64,000 bases of DNA from Leptasterias polaris (taxonomy: Eukaryota > Echinodermata > Asteroidea > Forcipulatida > Asteriidae): positions 4,216,001-4,280,000 of the forward strand of contig JAZGTN010000097.1 in assembly GCA_037783415.1 (NCBI GenBank), written 5' to 3'. Below, in pieces: positions 33,772-47,300 of the stretch; position 1 is the stretch's first letter, and every line of letters begins with the position of its first letter. Under the pieces are notes generated by a model. The model saw only the letters and a program-made list of their open reading frames with translations. It had not been told where the DNA came from and made no database searches. The translations under genes were made by a program, and so were the position numbers.

Positions 33772-36462
33772 ATAGTCTCATCTGTAGGTAAAATAAGACC
33801 AGTGGGTAAACCAAAATGTCCTTAAACTATGCCTAGTTTTGATTCAATTCCCCATCCCTAAAACCCCAACCAAATTGGTTTTTCACAAACCCTATTCGAA
33901 AACTATTATTCCTATATGGGATTTGAGACATTGCATGGTGAGGTATCAATGTATATCTTGGTTTGCGGTAACAATTTAGAACTCACTCCGCGGCAGTGAA
34001 GTTAATAACAAGAAGTCCCCTCGATCCACTAAGCGAAAGTAGTAGTCCCGACCGTTTAGTTAAAAAGCAGGACAGTTCTTTTCAGAACCGAGAAGTCTCC
34101 CGAATTCCGAATAATCTACTCCGCAGCAGTATAATAATTTTTGTATAGCAAGACAAGTTCTCAAAGAACAAAATCTACTTGGCAAGTAGATATACACATG
34201 GTGTTACCGCAAACCAAATATACATATATTATTCCTATATTATGGTCATAACCCCAAACACCCTTTACAATTTTCAGTATTATTATTCCAGTTCTTGTTT
34301 ACAATCCCGAGGAGTCTATTAACGCTTCAGTAATTCCATTAACATTGCTTATGTTTTTTTGCTTAGCATTAGGCCTATAACCATAATAATTACATGTTTA
34401 AGGTCTTTCAATACCAACTAACATTTTTATCTTCAGGCGATGTCTTTTTGAAGAAGTAAAACCAACACCAAATAGAATTTTGTGAATGTTTTCTCTACGA
34501 CAAATACATACACCTGTACACTATAAGGGGGGGGGGGGGGGGGAATCACAATTCCATTTGCCGCTTAATTTATGGAATTGCAAATACACGGCTGATGGCA
34601 ATTATACTCCCAACTGTTCTTATAAGTTGCAATATCTAGTTTCAATATTCATAAACTATGTATTTTAACAAACTAAAAATGTCAACAGGGTTGTTGATTC
34701 TTTTGTATACAGTAGGAGATTTTAAATATTATTCCTACCTAATGGTATAACATGGTCCTATACATATAATTTGAAATTTCATAATAGCTTTTTAGGAAGC
34801 TTTATCCGATTATTTACCAAACCAAAGTGTCCAAATGCCGATTAAGGAAAACTGCACAGTGCAACATCAATCATTATGCACTAAACATTTTGGAAAAGAG
34901 CGATGGCGACTAAACGGTAGAAAAACGATTTAAGAGTTCTGGAACATCTGTGAATTGACTGGTTTTGGTGCTTAATAAACAACGTTGTACTTCAATTTAA
35001 TGGCGCAAAATAGTTCATAGTTGAAATGCATTTATAGCACTGCAAAGCGAATAGGTTGTTTTGTGTATATTAACAATATTTGAACAGTGCAACGGATGGT
35101 ATTTTATATGCAGCTTAAAACATTGCAATTTTAGTGTATATTTTGAGGGCTCTGAAGTGACGGCTAACATTGTGTTTACAAAAGCAATTTTGTTGAATGA
35201 GGCTTTATGAGTGTGTGATTTTAAAGTGTATATCGTTTTATGGAAAATAAAAATACTTGTTTGTACATATATTATTTGATGTTATAAATTGTTTTAATAA
35301 ATTAATAAATCAACGATAAGGCTGACGAAATTCTGGTTAGATCTGTAATTTTGTTGAGTACAAAGGGGTGGTGATTATGTTACGTTGTAACAATTTAATA
35401 AATAAAGAGTATTGTTCAGTGAATGAAATATCATGATTCAAACCATCACAATTCAACAAATTAATTGATGAACCAAGAACTACACAGCCAAACAAGTCTT
35501 GGTGTGCACTTACATGACTTTCATTGAGAGTTTGAATATTTTGGGTATTGGGTTTGCGATGTTCGCTTGAATAAGTTTCATAAGTATATAAACAAGCAAG
35601 TGTTTCAATGATTCTGAAAGCTATACCAGGGGTGAGAGTCATTGCTGACAAAAAAGTATTTAAACAGTTATAGATTCCAAGGAGCTTTTGGAACAGTATC
35701 CACAGTGCTAGGGAATGGATCAAAGACGTATTAAATATATATAACTTTTTGTCACCGCCAGACATTAACAAAATCTGAATTTAGATAACAGTCTGAAAAT
35801 TGTCATCCTGCTATACCGGTGGGGGCTCATGCTCCTGATAGCTTCACCCATGTCGGACAGCAAGTAATGTAAGGAACCTGACAAAATTCAGCAACTGATC
35901 CTCTATAGGTTGGGGGTTGGGCGTGGTGCTTACATTGAACTCCACCCCACAACTAATAAACCCCACCAGGTACAGAAACCGCAGCGGCCTGAAGTCCCAT
36001 TGGGGACGAAGAGGATTAAGTTAAAATAAAGTGATAAATAAGTAATCAGTAATGTGCTCTCGGTACACCATTCAACTTCAAATTATTTAGAAACGGTAAA
36101 TTTCAGTGATCTCTGGAAGTTTTTACATGCATATAAATATAAACCTTTTTGCTACAGTCTCTGAGACTCTCTATACCACCAAATAATTTGTGTCTTTGTT
36201 CATATGAAGTTTCTTTTACAGTGCACCTCTGCCTCCTTCCACATCTTGTCTCAACTTCTCTCTCTGGTTAGTTCAGTGTATCATCAGCAGAATCCGGGAA
36301 ACTATACAATTCTCGTACACGTTGCTATACTCACACTCAAGGGTTTCACAACTGGCCATCAATCATTGGTGATGATATCCTCAAGGGGAAAACCTCGTTC
36401 AGGGTATAAGGATGCATGTTTATCCGAATTGGGATGGAAACGAGCCCACTCCTAAGCTACTC
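33772..36462. other. Region after the STPG4-like gene, no gene seen
   Basis: Contains the 3' untranslated region of the STPG4-like gene, a MITE (33945-34228) and a poly-G tract (34528-34543). A decayed repeat at 35610-35710 shares GATTCCAAGGAGC, in opposite orientation, with text near 6140. A further repeat-like stretch lies at 35810-36020. The open frame at 35337-35771 lies in repeat text and is not supported. Confidence 0.6.
33945..34228. mobile_element. 284 bp MITE with TTTGCGGTAAC ends
   Basis: Same inverted arms as 13067-13176 (GGTTTGCGGTAAC; right arm GTGTTACCGCAAACC) with a longer core. The core holds a short hairpin CAGTTCTTTTCAGAACCG and two related words CACTCCGCGGCAGT and CTACTCCGCAGCAGT. 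Confidence 0.65.
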
Positions 36463-39400
36463 TCAAGTCGATGACCCTCCGGTACTGATCGGTAAGATCT
36501 TTTCTTCCGTTTCTTCCTCTTGTCTCAGATGGTCTCTCTCCAAGAGGTACTGAATCTCCTCGGAGGATAAAGGCTGCTCAGGGAACATCCTCCTCTTTAA
36601 GTCACTGATGTTCGTCACACCATGAGTCCCTGCAATGTCCTCATCGTCAACCCCTGAAGCATCTTGGTTGATGAAACGTGTCATCGCATCTTCCTTGGTT
36701 TGATGGAGAGACTTGAGGATTTCCTTGGAGTTCAGTTTTCCCGGTTTTCGTTTCAAACGGCCAAGCTTCGCCTCTTCATCAAGGAGAAATGAAAAAGTAA
36801 ATTAATTTAACTTTATTGCGTAAAAAAGAAATGTAAACTCATCTTAATGAGGCTGGCAATATCTGCGATTCTCAACAAGACGCTACTAAAAAAAGGGTGG
36901 CTTTAAAAAACTTCGCTTTTCTTACATTCGGTAATTAATTATCCAGTTAACACATTGAGCAGTAACAATTTAAGTTTTACGCAATTCAAATTGACGAAAA
37001 CTATTGACTTAACTATCATGGTTACTCATTAAGTTTATAGACACATACATTGATAAAAGAAGGACTCTGAAAGCATTGAGTTTTATGTTGTTCTTTATTT
37101 TTCAATTCAGACGAATGTGTTTCTTGACAATCATACCTACCCAGTTAAAAATACCACTAAAATGTTAATCGTTCCAGCATGCTGGAAGGAAAAAATAAGT
37201 ACAAAATCTAAGAAATGCATTTTTTTATTTTTTTTTTTCAATCCGGACGAATTCTTTTCTCGACAATGAAACCTATCCAGTTAAAAAATACCACTTCATT
37301 TTTTAATCATTCCAGCATGCTGCAAGGAAAAAAAATAATGCTAAAAATACAATTTTGACCTGTTTTTATTGTGAATTTCCCTTATTTTGGTCCAAACAAA
37401 ATATATTTGGTGCTCAATATGTGGCATGTTGTACCCCCTCCTATTGTGTCTTCATTTTGTTCTGGGAAACTCATGAATTCTGTAAAGAATTTAGGGGGGG
37501 GGGCTACTTTTGCACCGAGCGGAAAAGAATGTGTTAGTAATTCGTAGCTATATAGGGAAACATTGCCCTAGATTGGGCACTTTCGGCTATAAAAAGTGTT
37601 TGTTATGAAATAAATATGGTGGGTGAGATGTTTTAAAAGTAGAATTCAATGATCCACACAAATACGCCTTGAAATTGTGTGGCTTTCCTTTTACTTTGTG
37701 AACTAACACGGCCCGCCATTTTGTGTTTGGTTCCGCAATTTGGTTCCGCAAAAACAACTTTCCAACCAAATTCATTTCATAACAAATACTTTGTATAGCC
37801 CAAATCGCCCAATCCAAGGCAACGTGTCCCTTCAAGATCAATCTTAGATCTTTGTGAAATCAAGCCCTGGTAAGTCTACTGCCACCTCCTGTTCCCAAAA
37901 GTCTCCCATTGCACGGCCATCAAAGGTACCAAGCACACTTGCTTTAGGGAGGAACACTTTCACTCCAATCACCTTTTTCCAAATAAACACATCAGACAGT
38001 CAACCTACACGCACATCCAACCAATGTCATCTTCACATGAACAGTCGTTCTGATTTTGTCAGGGATTCTGTTCACATCCCTACTGCATGTTTGTCCACAT
38101 TTGGATTCAGCAAATTAAAAATGAGAAATCCAGTGTTCTGTTGGGGCCAACTTTCTTGAAAATGGCAGCTTTTTAAACAGGAATATTTCTCAGGGTTGTT
38201 AGTACTACAAAAAGTAAATAACTTGTTTTGTTTTTTTATAAATGCTTTAAATTCTGTCACCTTGGCTTTATATCTTTACTTACTTATTTCCCAATCATAA
38301 TATTTGGGCCATTTGAACTGATAACCCAGCTCCATGTGTGTGTGGACAGCAGGCCTAGTATAATATACTAGTAATATTCACTAATTGCACAGACCATTTC
38401 TTCATCCATGCATTTTTGCACAGTTAAAAATGTATTGATTGTCCCTATTGTTTATCCCCTAACTACTCATACTAACCACAGTTGTACTAGGTAGTTGGAT
38501 GTGAACTACACTCAATTGTGGTAAAACTGAAAAGGAAAGTAAAGCCATCTTTCCTAAATAGGTTTCAAACTTGTGTTTTCTTCAAGATGCTGCCACCAAC
38601 CCCTCCTGTACGTTTCTGTCCTTTACTTTACATGTGTGCGAAGCATCATTAGCCAATTCCTACAATGTCACATGCAATTCGATCCACCCACATTACTAAA
38701 ATTTTGCTACACTGTAGAACGTGATTGAATAATTTTGAATGAATAATTTGTTTCTTGGTTCAGTTGTAAAGGCGCAGTGCCACAAAAAAAAATCCCTCCT
38801 GTGAGGGTTAAATCATGTTTTCTGTTAGAACTAAAGTCACTGCTATTGCAACCTCTTGTGGTCATGCATTTAGGCCTATTGGTTCTCCTTGGTATCGGTA
38901 AAATTTTTAAATTAAATTCGTATGTTCATTGATTCATGTAGTTTAGAAGTTATGGAATAACTTCTTGGAAATGATGCATACAAAAACATTCTATTATGAT
39001 TCAGTGAGTTTTCCGTTCATCAAAAGACTTCCAGTTCCTGGGGTTTCTGAAGAGCAACTTATACCGTAGTTCTCTTCAAGGTAATCCATTACACCAGAAG
39101 TGCTAGTCAGAACATTGAAGACTCGCCTTTCTGCTCTGGTCAACACCTTGTCCATCATGTACATAAGATGATGATGAAAATACTGGAATGGTGTACCGAG
39201 AGATAGCGATATATCAATCCATTGCTGCACACAATCAATAGGTGTCACAGTGTGACCAGCAAACATGGCCGGGTTCTCTAAGATTCCCCGTGCAGCCATA
39301 ACACCATCGACACCTGTTTGCTTGCATACTCTATGAACATCTGTCAAACTCTTTATGTCCCCATTGGCAATCACAGGTATTCCAACACTCTCTTTGATGA

Positions 39401-41270
39401 GTTTCACAGCGTCATGGTTTGCGGGCTCGGTTCGATCATGAACGGTTCTGCAATGCACTGCAATCCAAGAGACACCCGCACTTTCTGCCTTCTGACATAA
39501 GTCCACGGTGTCTCGGAGATTGCGATGGATTCTTATCTTGATTGATGTGGTGAAGTCTTGGCTGCTCATCCTTGCCCTGGTCTGCCTCACCATGTCCCTG
39601 ACTAGCTCCGGTTGTTTAATGAGATGAGCACCATAACCATCACACAATGCCCAGCGCTGTGGACACCCACAATTCAGATCAACTCCGTCTGCATAAGGCC
39701 TGACAACCTCTGCTGCATCAGCCAAGTCCTTTGCATGGTTGGCTGCAAACTGAACAATCAGCGGTCTGTCCTCTCTGTTTGTAGTGAACTCATTGTCTCT
39801 TGCCTTGGTTGATTTGACAAAGCTATCTGCCATGATCATCGGCGTGAAGGTCAAGTCACAATCGTATCTCCTAACCAGTGTTCTAAAAGCCAGTTTGGAG
39901 TACCTCACCATCGGGGCACATATCTTTACTGGTTCCTTCTGCTTAAACAGATCCTTGATGGATTGACTTTGGAAAGTCGAGTCTTCATAATTTTCCTTGA
40001 CTTTCATGATGATTAACTTGGTTTAAGGTTTGAGTACATCAAACAATCCACTGTCCAAAATCTGCTGCTGTAGGGCAAGGGCATCAAAACAAATTGAAAA
40101 TCTATATAAAAATTAATAGGAAATAATAACTCTGATAAATCTGCATACTCTTGATTGACACAGGTTACACAAATTTGACATTCGCACAAAGTAACAGTTA
40201 CCACAGCTATGGTACAACCATGACACTTGTTCTTTATGATTGATGGGGCAAATCAATGCTGTATTTCGAAAACTGTAGCATAGAGAAAAGGACTTTCAAA
40301 TTACTCATGTTTTAACAAAATGTTTCAAACCTTGGTCATTACCTCCATGGTCATACAAACAAGGCACAGAGGTCAAAGTATAGCCCTGCTGCAGCATACT
40401 GGTATAATGGTAGACTAGATTGTCAGTCTCCATTACGATTACAATACCACTAAAATCTTCAACAACTGAATTCAAGCAGCAGTTTAAAGCACATGGAATA
40501 AACGAACAGACTTTCAGTTTCCACATAATTTTTCGCATTAGTAGGCCTCACTACTACAGAACTAGTGTAGTGTAATCAACAGAGACTGACATCCTACCAG
40601 TAGCACTGCCAGAGCAATTATTACACCTGCGGTAAATTACACCTGCGGTAAATTACACCTGCGGTAAATAATTATTACCAATAATGCTGATACTGTGATA
40701 GTGATAATGATATTTTTTAGGTATAACCGCAGCTTGAGAGGTAAGACTAAAATTTTGTGTAATCGGCCAGATATTAAGGGAGCTAGAGTGGTGGCACCCT
40801 GCGGAATTTTAGCCCCGACTGCAAATTTTTCATTCACTATCAAATTTAACATTAACAAGTACACACACAGGCAACTTCATCATTATAATAAAACAAAAAT
40901 AAAGAGAAAACTTCCTTGCCATGATCATGTAGTTGCTATCGTAACCCACCATCCTCCCGACTGAGTTTTACAACAGTACAGTCCATATAAACCATGGAGG
41001 CTAGAAATAGAGGCTAGAAATAGAGGCTAGAAATAGAGGCTTGAAAATAATGCACGGTAAACACCGTCACCGAATTCCGGTTCTAGGAATACTAAAAACA
41101 CTCGCAAAGTAATTAATTCCATACCTACCCAAGGAAACAAGGTACCTCTGGGACTGTTCGCTAATGTTCTCATTCATCACAGGCGGTTTTAAGGTTACGA
41201 CATTTTGTTTTACAACGATTGGAGATGGATTGAAGTTGTCCTCAAACCCGATTTTACCGTCGTCGGCCAT
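36463..41270 (-). CDS. Unrecognised two-exon gene, about 150 residues
   Basis: Model: exon 1 is 41270-41129 (ATG at 41270, donor GTAGGT after TTGG); exon 2 is 36773-36463 (acceptor GATGAAG, stop TGA). Phase 1 joins with the two leading bases of exon 2, giving 150 codons. The product starts MADDGKIGFEDNFNPSP, is hydrophilic, has a basic patch (LGRLKRKPGK) at the junction, then an acidic/helical C-terminal half (LSSEEIQYLLERDHL, EEETEEK). No signal peptide, membrane segment or known motif. I do not recognise the family. DUS4L lies inside the 4.36 kb intron on the same strand. It is possible that the two exons belong to different genes; composition and codon phase favour one gene but do not prove it. 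Confidence 0.5.
37554..37831. mobile_element. 278 bp palindromic MITE
   Basis: Left end AGGGAAACATTGCCCTAGAT; right end reversed AGGGACACGTTGCCTTGGAT. The arms stay similar through GGGC..TTT.GGCTAT and AAAGTGTTTGTTATGAAAT. I recognise this as a very common echinoderm repeat. An open frame across it is an artefact. Confidence 0.65.
38994..40007 (-). CDS. DUS4L: tRNA-dihydrouridine(20a/20b) synthase, intronless
   Basis: A 337-residue FMN enzyme that reduces uridines 20a and 20b in the tRNA D-loop with NAD(P)H. The Dus TIM barrel is complete: ICAPMVRYSKLAFR near the start, IVQFAANHAKD, the GVDLNCGCPQRWA loop (the second Cys is the catalytic acid), SIKIRIHRN, the VHCRT His, PVIANGDI and MAARGILENPAMFAG, the last two being the phosphate-binding turns, followed by the helical tail (HHLMYMMDKVLTRAERRVFN). 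Length is close to the human protein (about 317). The whole frame is one exon, with the ATG at 40007. It lies in the intron of the 41270-36463 gene model, same strand. It has no internal stop and is well conserved, so a functional gene is much more likely than a retropseudogene. Confidence 0.95.
   Translation of the reverse strand: MKVKENYEDSTFQSQSIKDLFKQKEPVKICAPMVRYSKLAFRTLVRRYDCDLTFTPMIMADSFVKSTKARDNEFTTNREDRPLIVQFAANHAKDLADAAEVVRPYADGVDLNCGCPQRWALCDGYGAHLIKQPELVRDMVRQTRARMSSQDFTTSIKIRIHRNLRDTVDLCQKAESAGVSWIAVHCRTVHDRTEPANHDAVKLIKESVGIPVIANGDIKSLTDVHRVCKQTGVDGVMAARGILENPAMFAGHTVTPIDCVQQWIDISLSLGTPFQYFHHHLMYMMDKVLTRAERRVFNVLTSTSGVMDYLEENYGISCSSETPGTGSLLMNGKLTES
40627..40674. repeat. 16 bp tandem repeat, three copies
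   Basis: CACCTGCGGTAAATTA repeats three times, the last slightly changed. Inside the intron of the unrecognised gene, about 0.6 kb upstream of DUS4L, so possibly in its promoter region. Confidence 0.8.
40997..41044. repeat. 14 bp tandem repeat
   Basis: GAGGCTAGAAATA repeats about 3.5 times just inside the intron next to exon 1 of the unrecognised gene. Confidence 0.75.
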
Positions 41271-44200
41271 TTTAGTTTTACCATGTGTTGCATGCACACA
41301 GGGGGCTATGGCGCGCCAATTGTGTTCCTAACTAGAATACAAATTTGCTAAAATCTTTAACAAAAGCCGTTGCAACAGCACACTATTCAAATGTTGAGGT
41401 CCATGTTTAAACTTCAGATACGTTTTGATAACATAGAGAATCAGTTAAAGTGTGGATTATGATTCCTTTCCACATTCTAAAGCAATGTATGTGTGTGGGA
41501 GGATGTAAATGTACCCATATTGATCTCTGATGCAACCCAATGATTGACCGAAGTCACGAGTGAGGGCCAATAGTTTTGACTCGCTCTTGTAAATGACTAT
41601 AGGCCTATTTTAGGGTCATTACTTTTAGGGTTGCTTAAATAGCATACAATATTGTACCTTTGAGTTATTGGCTCTAAATTTTGATTATTTGCTAGTAGAC
41701 ATATGATCACAAACGGACTATTCAGATCTTGTAGTGGTGTTATTTGATTCCTACCTCCATGTTTGATCGTAGATCGAAGACGTGCACCCCACCCAATAAA
41801 GTTCAAACTAAAAAAAAACCGAGGTATGTTGTCTATGCACACATTGGGATTTTTTTTTCAAGAGGCTGTGATACCTTATCTAAATGAATAATTATTTTAT
41901 AAGAATTTTCGGCAATTCAGCAATTGGTATGGGTAAGCTGTATAGGACCTTGGGGCCTATTTGACTGCAACCAAGGTTCCCCAATAAGGTATCCGAATAC
42001 CGTGCGAGTCCATCCAAAAAGCGTAACGTAAAAATAAGTTGACAAACGTACGTGTGCGTCAATGGACAGTCGGAATACAGCAATGCCGAGTTAAAGAAAT
42101 TTGTGTAGTTCAAACTTGCCAAACAATTAGTTTCACATAGACTCGTGGAGGAAAAGACCAAAGACTCTGTCTTGTCACACAGGAGGTCTACACACAATAT
42201 AGCCAAAAACCATAAACGGGATAAACAAGTCTGAAGAAAAAGGCTGACCTTCACACACACAAACAGGGACCTATAACAAAAGAGGACAATAGGTCCACGG
42301 TTGCTATCACAAAGGAAAGCTTTGTGGTCCACGGTTGCTATCACAAAGAGTTGAACAAAGGAGGGTCCACGATTGCAGGCTGTTACACACTTGTGCATGT
42401 GGTTACCTACTCACACACACACACACAATTTTTTAACAGTGATTTAATCAAGATAAATAACTCTTTCATAGAACACAATAAATACATAAGAAGGCACATT
42501 TAAATTCCCTAGTATTTGATTTCCCGGTCATTTTCGGCAAAAACAAACATACAGTCTATTTCACTTTCTAGTGCATTCGTATAAGCGATTTGACTCTTCA
42601 GTTGAAAACGTCATTCAATTTAATTCTGATGCATGCGAATTTATACAGCATCTATCATATTCAATTAAACTTTTAAAAGCCCTTCTTTTTAGTCATGCTG
42701 AATCAGCATTCAATTTGTTTAGCAGAGTAGGCACAACTAGAAATTCATAAGAAAAGCTGCTGCGAATTTGTATGCTGTTCGAGTGGATTGTTGAATTAAA
42801 TTTTTATAATCGCACGATGCAAAAGAACAATTGTTTCTGTAAGGAGCTTTCAATTTCGCCCGAAATAGAATGAAGCGACGTTTAAATTGACAGCTTATTT
42901 GCCGAAAAATGACTGAACAAAATACATTCATTTTTTTTCTGAAAGTACTATACGTGAAACTTATGGTAGAGGGCAAAGCTAAAAATTTTTATTCAGGGTA
43001 TTGTTGAGACTCGACATAAATGTTAAAATTAATTGGTGCTCAGTAGAATGTTTAGAAATGGTGTACCATACCCAATTCCAAATAGTTTCAAATAGCTCAC
43101 TTGCAGAATGGCATGAGTGGAGGATTTGTAGCACTACCACAAAATGGACACATCATGTTCAGGGGTAGTGAATACAAAATCTTACTTCAGGTGCAATGCC
43201 AATGTATGACTGGAATTCGATACAGTGCAAAGTTGTAGAGATTTCCATACAAACTACAAATAAACTAGCCTGCCAGAGGACATTCTCTTCAAGGTTGTTA
43301 GTTTTTTTATAAACAAAGTGATTTACTCCTAGATCAGGAGCATTTTCCACACCAGGAGCATTTGATGGTGGTTAAGGAAATGTTGTTGGTGGTGTGTGTG
43401 TGTTTGAAGGGGGGGCTGAAAAAGGCACATATAGTTCGATTAAGTGTTGATAGCTCTTTTGAGCTGGGACATGAAAGGGCTGTAAGTATTAGTAAGGAAG
43501 AATGGATATCCGGACAATGTGCCAGCAGCTTTTTAATTTTAGTAATAAATATCAAGAGAAATGCAGGTTACCAAAGCACTAGCAGGGTTTGCAACTGTGG
43601 ACGTAAGAGCAGAGTCTCCTGTGGCCAACCAATCTGTTACAACCACAACTGTTAAAATCGCAGAAATTTTAATGCACATTCATTTATATCTGCAAGATCA
43701 TTTTCATCCGATTCTTTTATAAAGAATAAATATAACACTGGTGTATAAGCAATGTACACAAAGTGCTTTCCAAGTCCTGCAGAAAAAAAAATCCCCAAAA
43801 CACAGACTACTTGGGTGGGATTCAAACCATAATTATCAGAGTTTGGGTAAAATCAAATTTGTATACATTTTCTATTCCAGATACAATTAGTATATCTATA
43901 ACATTCTTATGTATTTGAATTTATATTCAGTTTTGTAAGGGGATACCACACACACAAGTGCTTTAACAAAATATTATTTCATTGGTTCAGTGCTACAAGG
44001 TCGTAAATTGCAATTTCATATATATAATGACCAACAGTTTGTTACATGAAAAATGATTATAAAACTGAAAAAATAAACCAAAAACCACAAATAAATGTTA
44101 TAATTAATAAATTGATGTTTCTTTTTGCAAAAAAAATTACTTTGGAGACCACTCTTGATCAGCTCCATTTAGCTGGAGCTTTTTTCAAAAATATGCAAAA

Positions 44201-44332
44201 AGCAATTTGAGGAAATCCATACAAACTGCACAAACGACATTATAGTCCTGAGATGACGAATTACACTTAAATATTGACTTTTTCTGTTGGAAATGGTTAA
44301 GCAAACTGCTATGGAAAGCTTGCGTTTTCTTT
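41271..44332. other. Intergenic region, no gene seen
   Basis: Upstream of the 41270 ATG and downstream of the PPP1R36-like stop. It contains a short repeat of GGTCCACGGTTGCTATCACAA (42292-42350, two full copies and one decayed), a CA tract (42412-42427), an inverted-repeat element (42524-42914), a GT tract (43392-43403) and a decayed SINE head (43740-43840). Confidence 0.6.
42524..42914. mobile_element. About 390 bp inverted-repeat element
   Basis: CCGGTCATTTTCGGCAAA at the left pairs with TTTGCCGAAAAATGACTG at the right. Inner blocks such as TTCAATTTAATTCTG / GAATTAAATTT also pair loosely. Ends are less sharp than in the other MITEs. Confidence 0.45.
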
Positions 44333-47300
44333 CTACATGTCATCATCATCATCAGTGAAGACCTCTGTGGTTGCTTGGGACATGTCAGTCTGTTGCCGGC
44401 TCAAACCCACTGAAACAAGAAAAAACACAAACATTTAAAAAAATGCATTTGATAATAAAGTCCTCAGTCCCTAATAACTATACATTTTAAAACAATAGAA
44501 ACTGGTTCTTAATAAGTAATATTTCAAAGTATTTGTGAATAGTTCCCCTCCCCTTTATACAAGTTCAAGAACACAAGTAAACATTTGTACAAAAATCTAT
44601 TTCATACCATGTTCAGGACTTGGAGTTCCATACTGTGAACTAAAAGTAAAAAGAGAAAAGAAAAGTTTTAGAGGACAACAACTAACTACAATACACACCA
44701 AAATAATTCAAGCATCACTTCCACCAGTTTTTTAACATCTGTTGCTTAACTTTTCAAAACACACATAAACAAGGAACAAGAAACAAGTGATGCAAACTTT
44801 AATGTTGCTGTGTTTTAAGTTTGTCAGTGAAAAGTGGAGAACAAAAAACTTAAACCAAGAAAGGAATTGAAAGCTTTGCTTGATAAAGTTGTTGATAATC
44901 AAGAAATTCACACTATCACAGCAAGGTCAAAATCAATCCAAGAAAAATTTAACCAATTGCTAAAGAAACAAATTATATTGGTTTACTGGGAGAAATTGGG
45001 AGAAATTACTGAGCTTTCTGTGATATTTCTCCACTTGACTGAAATACACTAGATGTCTTCTAATTGAATAAAAGGGGGCCATAATAACTACTTTTGATGA
45101 TCGCCTCACATAATTATTTTCATCAGATTTAGCAGGGAGCAAAACATTGAAGGGACAAATTTGAATGCATATTTTATGCCACCAAAATCAGGTTTGTCCC
45201 GAGCTTATGTGTCCAGATGTAAAACAGTGGATGCAATCAGTGTACAATGTGCAGGCATGAAGTAAGAATTGTGCTTTCTTGAAGAGACTAGTCAATCATC
45301 AGTCAGCGGAAACACTGACTGGTGTTACCATAATTAGTAACTCTCCCACAGTCACAGGCAAATATCAAATCACACAATCAAGAGTCATCAAAGTTGAGAG
45401 AAAATGTTTCTTGATTATGGGGATTAAAATTCAGTAAACCAGTGCAGTCAAGTGTGTAACAACATGTGATATATTCCACACAAGAGAAACAAATGGACAA
45501 TTCTTACTCTAAGTCCAAGTCAAGGATTACTACACGTACTGGCACTTCAGTAAAAAGAGAAAATTCCATCAGCATTCCAACAATTAAGGCTTTATTTTTG
45601 GAAAGTTTACAATGAAAAGATTGGACAGCGCTGCTTCATTATAATTTCTTGCACAGAAACAGGTTACCAGCCACAATTCCATGTGAAGTATATATTGCTG
45701 AGGATGACTGGTAACCTGCAAATATTTGCCTCAGCAGTACTTTCTAATTGGCACTTTGGCAGCTCTATTATTTTGGGTAATGGGCTGAAAACAAAGACTA
45801 ATCATTTAGGACATATTATTTAGGATGAACCCGCAGAATATCTGCTGCTGATTGTTTACCGTTGGCAATAAAATGTAAATGTTGCCACTCTTGTGTTGTT
45901 GTCATTGCTGTTGCTATTGTTGTTGATGTTGTTGTTGATTACCCTTGAATGTACCCTTACCTTGATTTTGACTGGTCCTCATCATTCTCATTATCCTGCT
46001 CAGAGCCTAGAGGCGCAAGTGTCAACGTGTTGAATTGGTCCAAAGGCTCTCCAATGATTCCAACTCTGCAATACATTAAAGGATTAGAATCACAAAAGAA
46101 TACCGATTATTCACTCAAACTATCCACAGTTTTCACAATACAAATCTTAAAGCTAACATGTGACAACTTCATTTGAAGCATGACCATGATTTGACAGAAA
46201 ACAGGATACAATGTAATGATGATAATGGACATTTATAGCGTGCCATGTCTGTCAGATTTGACATTCCTAACGCAGCTAATATCTTAAGACAGGTATGCCA
46301 AGTTCTTGAACTGTGCGGCTTTATAATATAGCACCTTGTAAGGGTTTACAAGATGATGATGCGGCACAATCAGCAGCTAACCATGCCAGAAACACAGAGG
46401 CAAACTCCTTTTCTTAACGACAAGTGTGCTGCATTATTTTACTTGCATGAAACAACACACAGCACCTCTACAGCTTTATATCCAATCTGAAGGGTGAAGC
46501 AATAGCGATGAAGTGTCTCAAACTCAAACTCTGCTGATCACAAACACCAGAGCTTGAGTCAGGTGTGCTGGACCGCTCCGTAAAGACAACCCAATGTATA
46601 AAGATCAAATGATAAAAATAAATGATATATGCAAAAAAGTAATGTCAGTATAAATTATATTACATGAATACTTACCTGTGGTTCAATCTGACCTTCCGAC
46701 CTGTCTCGTCTATTTGCTGTGAACCAGTCTGGTTTCTGAAAGACAAAAATCCATTAAGCGTAAAGAGATGCGTCTTATTTAGTTTTACCCTCAGGGTGCA
46801 CCAAACTAAATAGGGAGAAAACAGAGCGTCAGCCTCATTAATAATTTGTAGGCCCTCAAAATATTCTATATTAGACAGATTTGAAAGTCCCCAAAAAGGA
46901 ATAGTGTAAAAATGTTGCCCAATTGTGACCTGGGGGTTGTTGACTTCCAACTTGAGGTATTTTGGATGACATAGGCCCTTAAAAAAATGGTTCTATTTGC
47001 CGAGAGGTGTAGGGACATTTTTCAAGATTGATGCTCGGACGGTTGTAAAATTACACCGGTGCAGGGGTGTTTTTATTTGGAGGGGGAATAACTCGACGGG
47101 CCTTGGGACTCCCCATATCAAATTGAGCAGATAATAAAAGTTCAAGAATCATTTAATAATTGTCTCTTTACTGTGAAAAGCTGTGAGTCTTCTAAGTATT
47201 TTTGGTGTGTTTTTGAATATTTAGCAAATCCCACTAAAACCAATGAGAGTTGATTTAGTTGTGTGCACCCCTCAACTCTGAATAGTGAGAATCTACTGTA

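Noticed and set aside
35337..35771. 144-codon minus-strand open frame
   Set aside because: It runs over repeat text shared with about 6140-6250 and shows no domain.
37587..37841. 84-codon minus-strand open frame
   Set aside because: It lies wholly inside the palindromic MITE 37554-37831.
38994..40007. DUS4L as a processed pseudogene because it has no introns
   Set aside because: The frame is full length with all Dus motifs, no stops, no visible poly-A tail and no flanking duplication.
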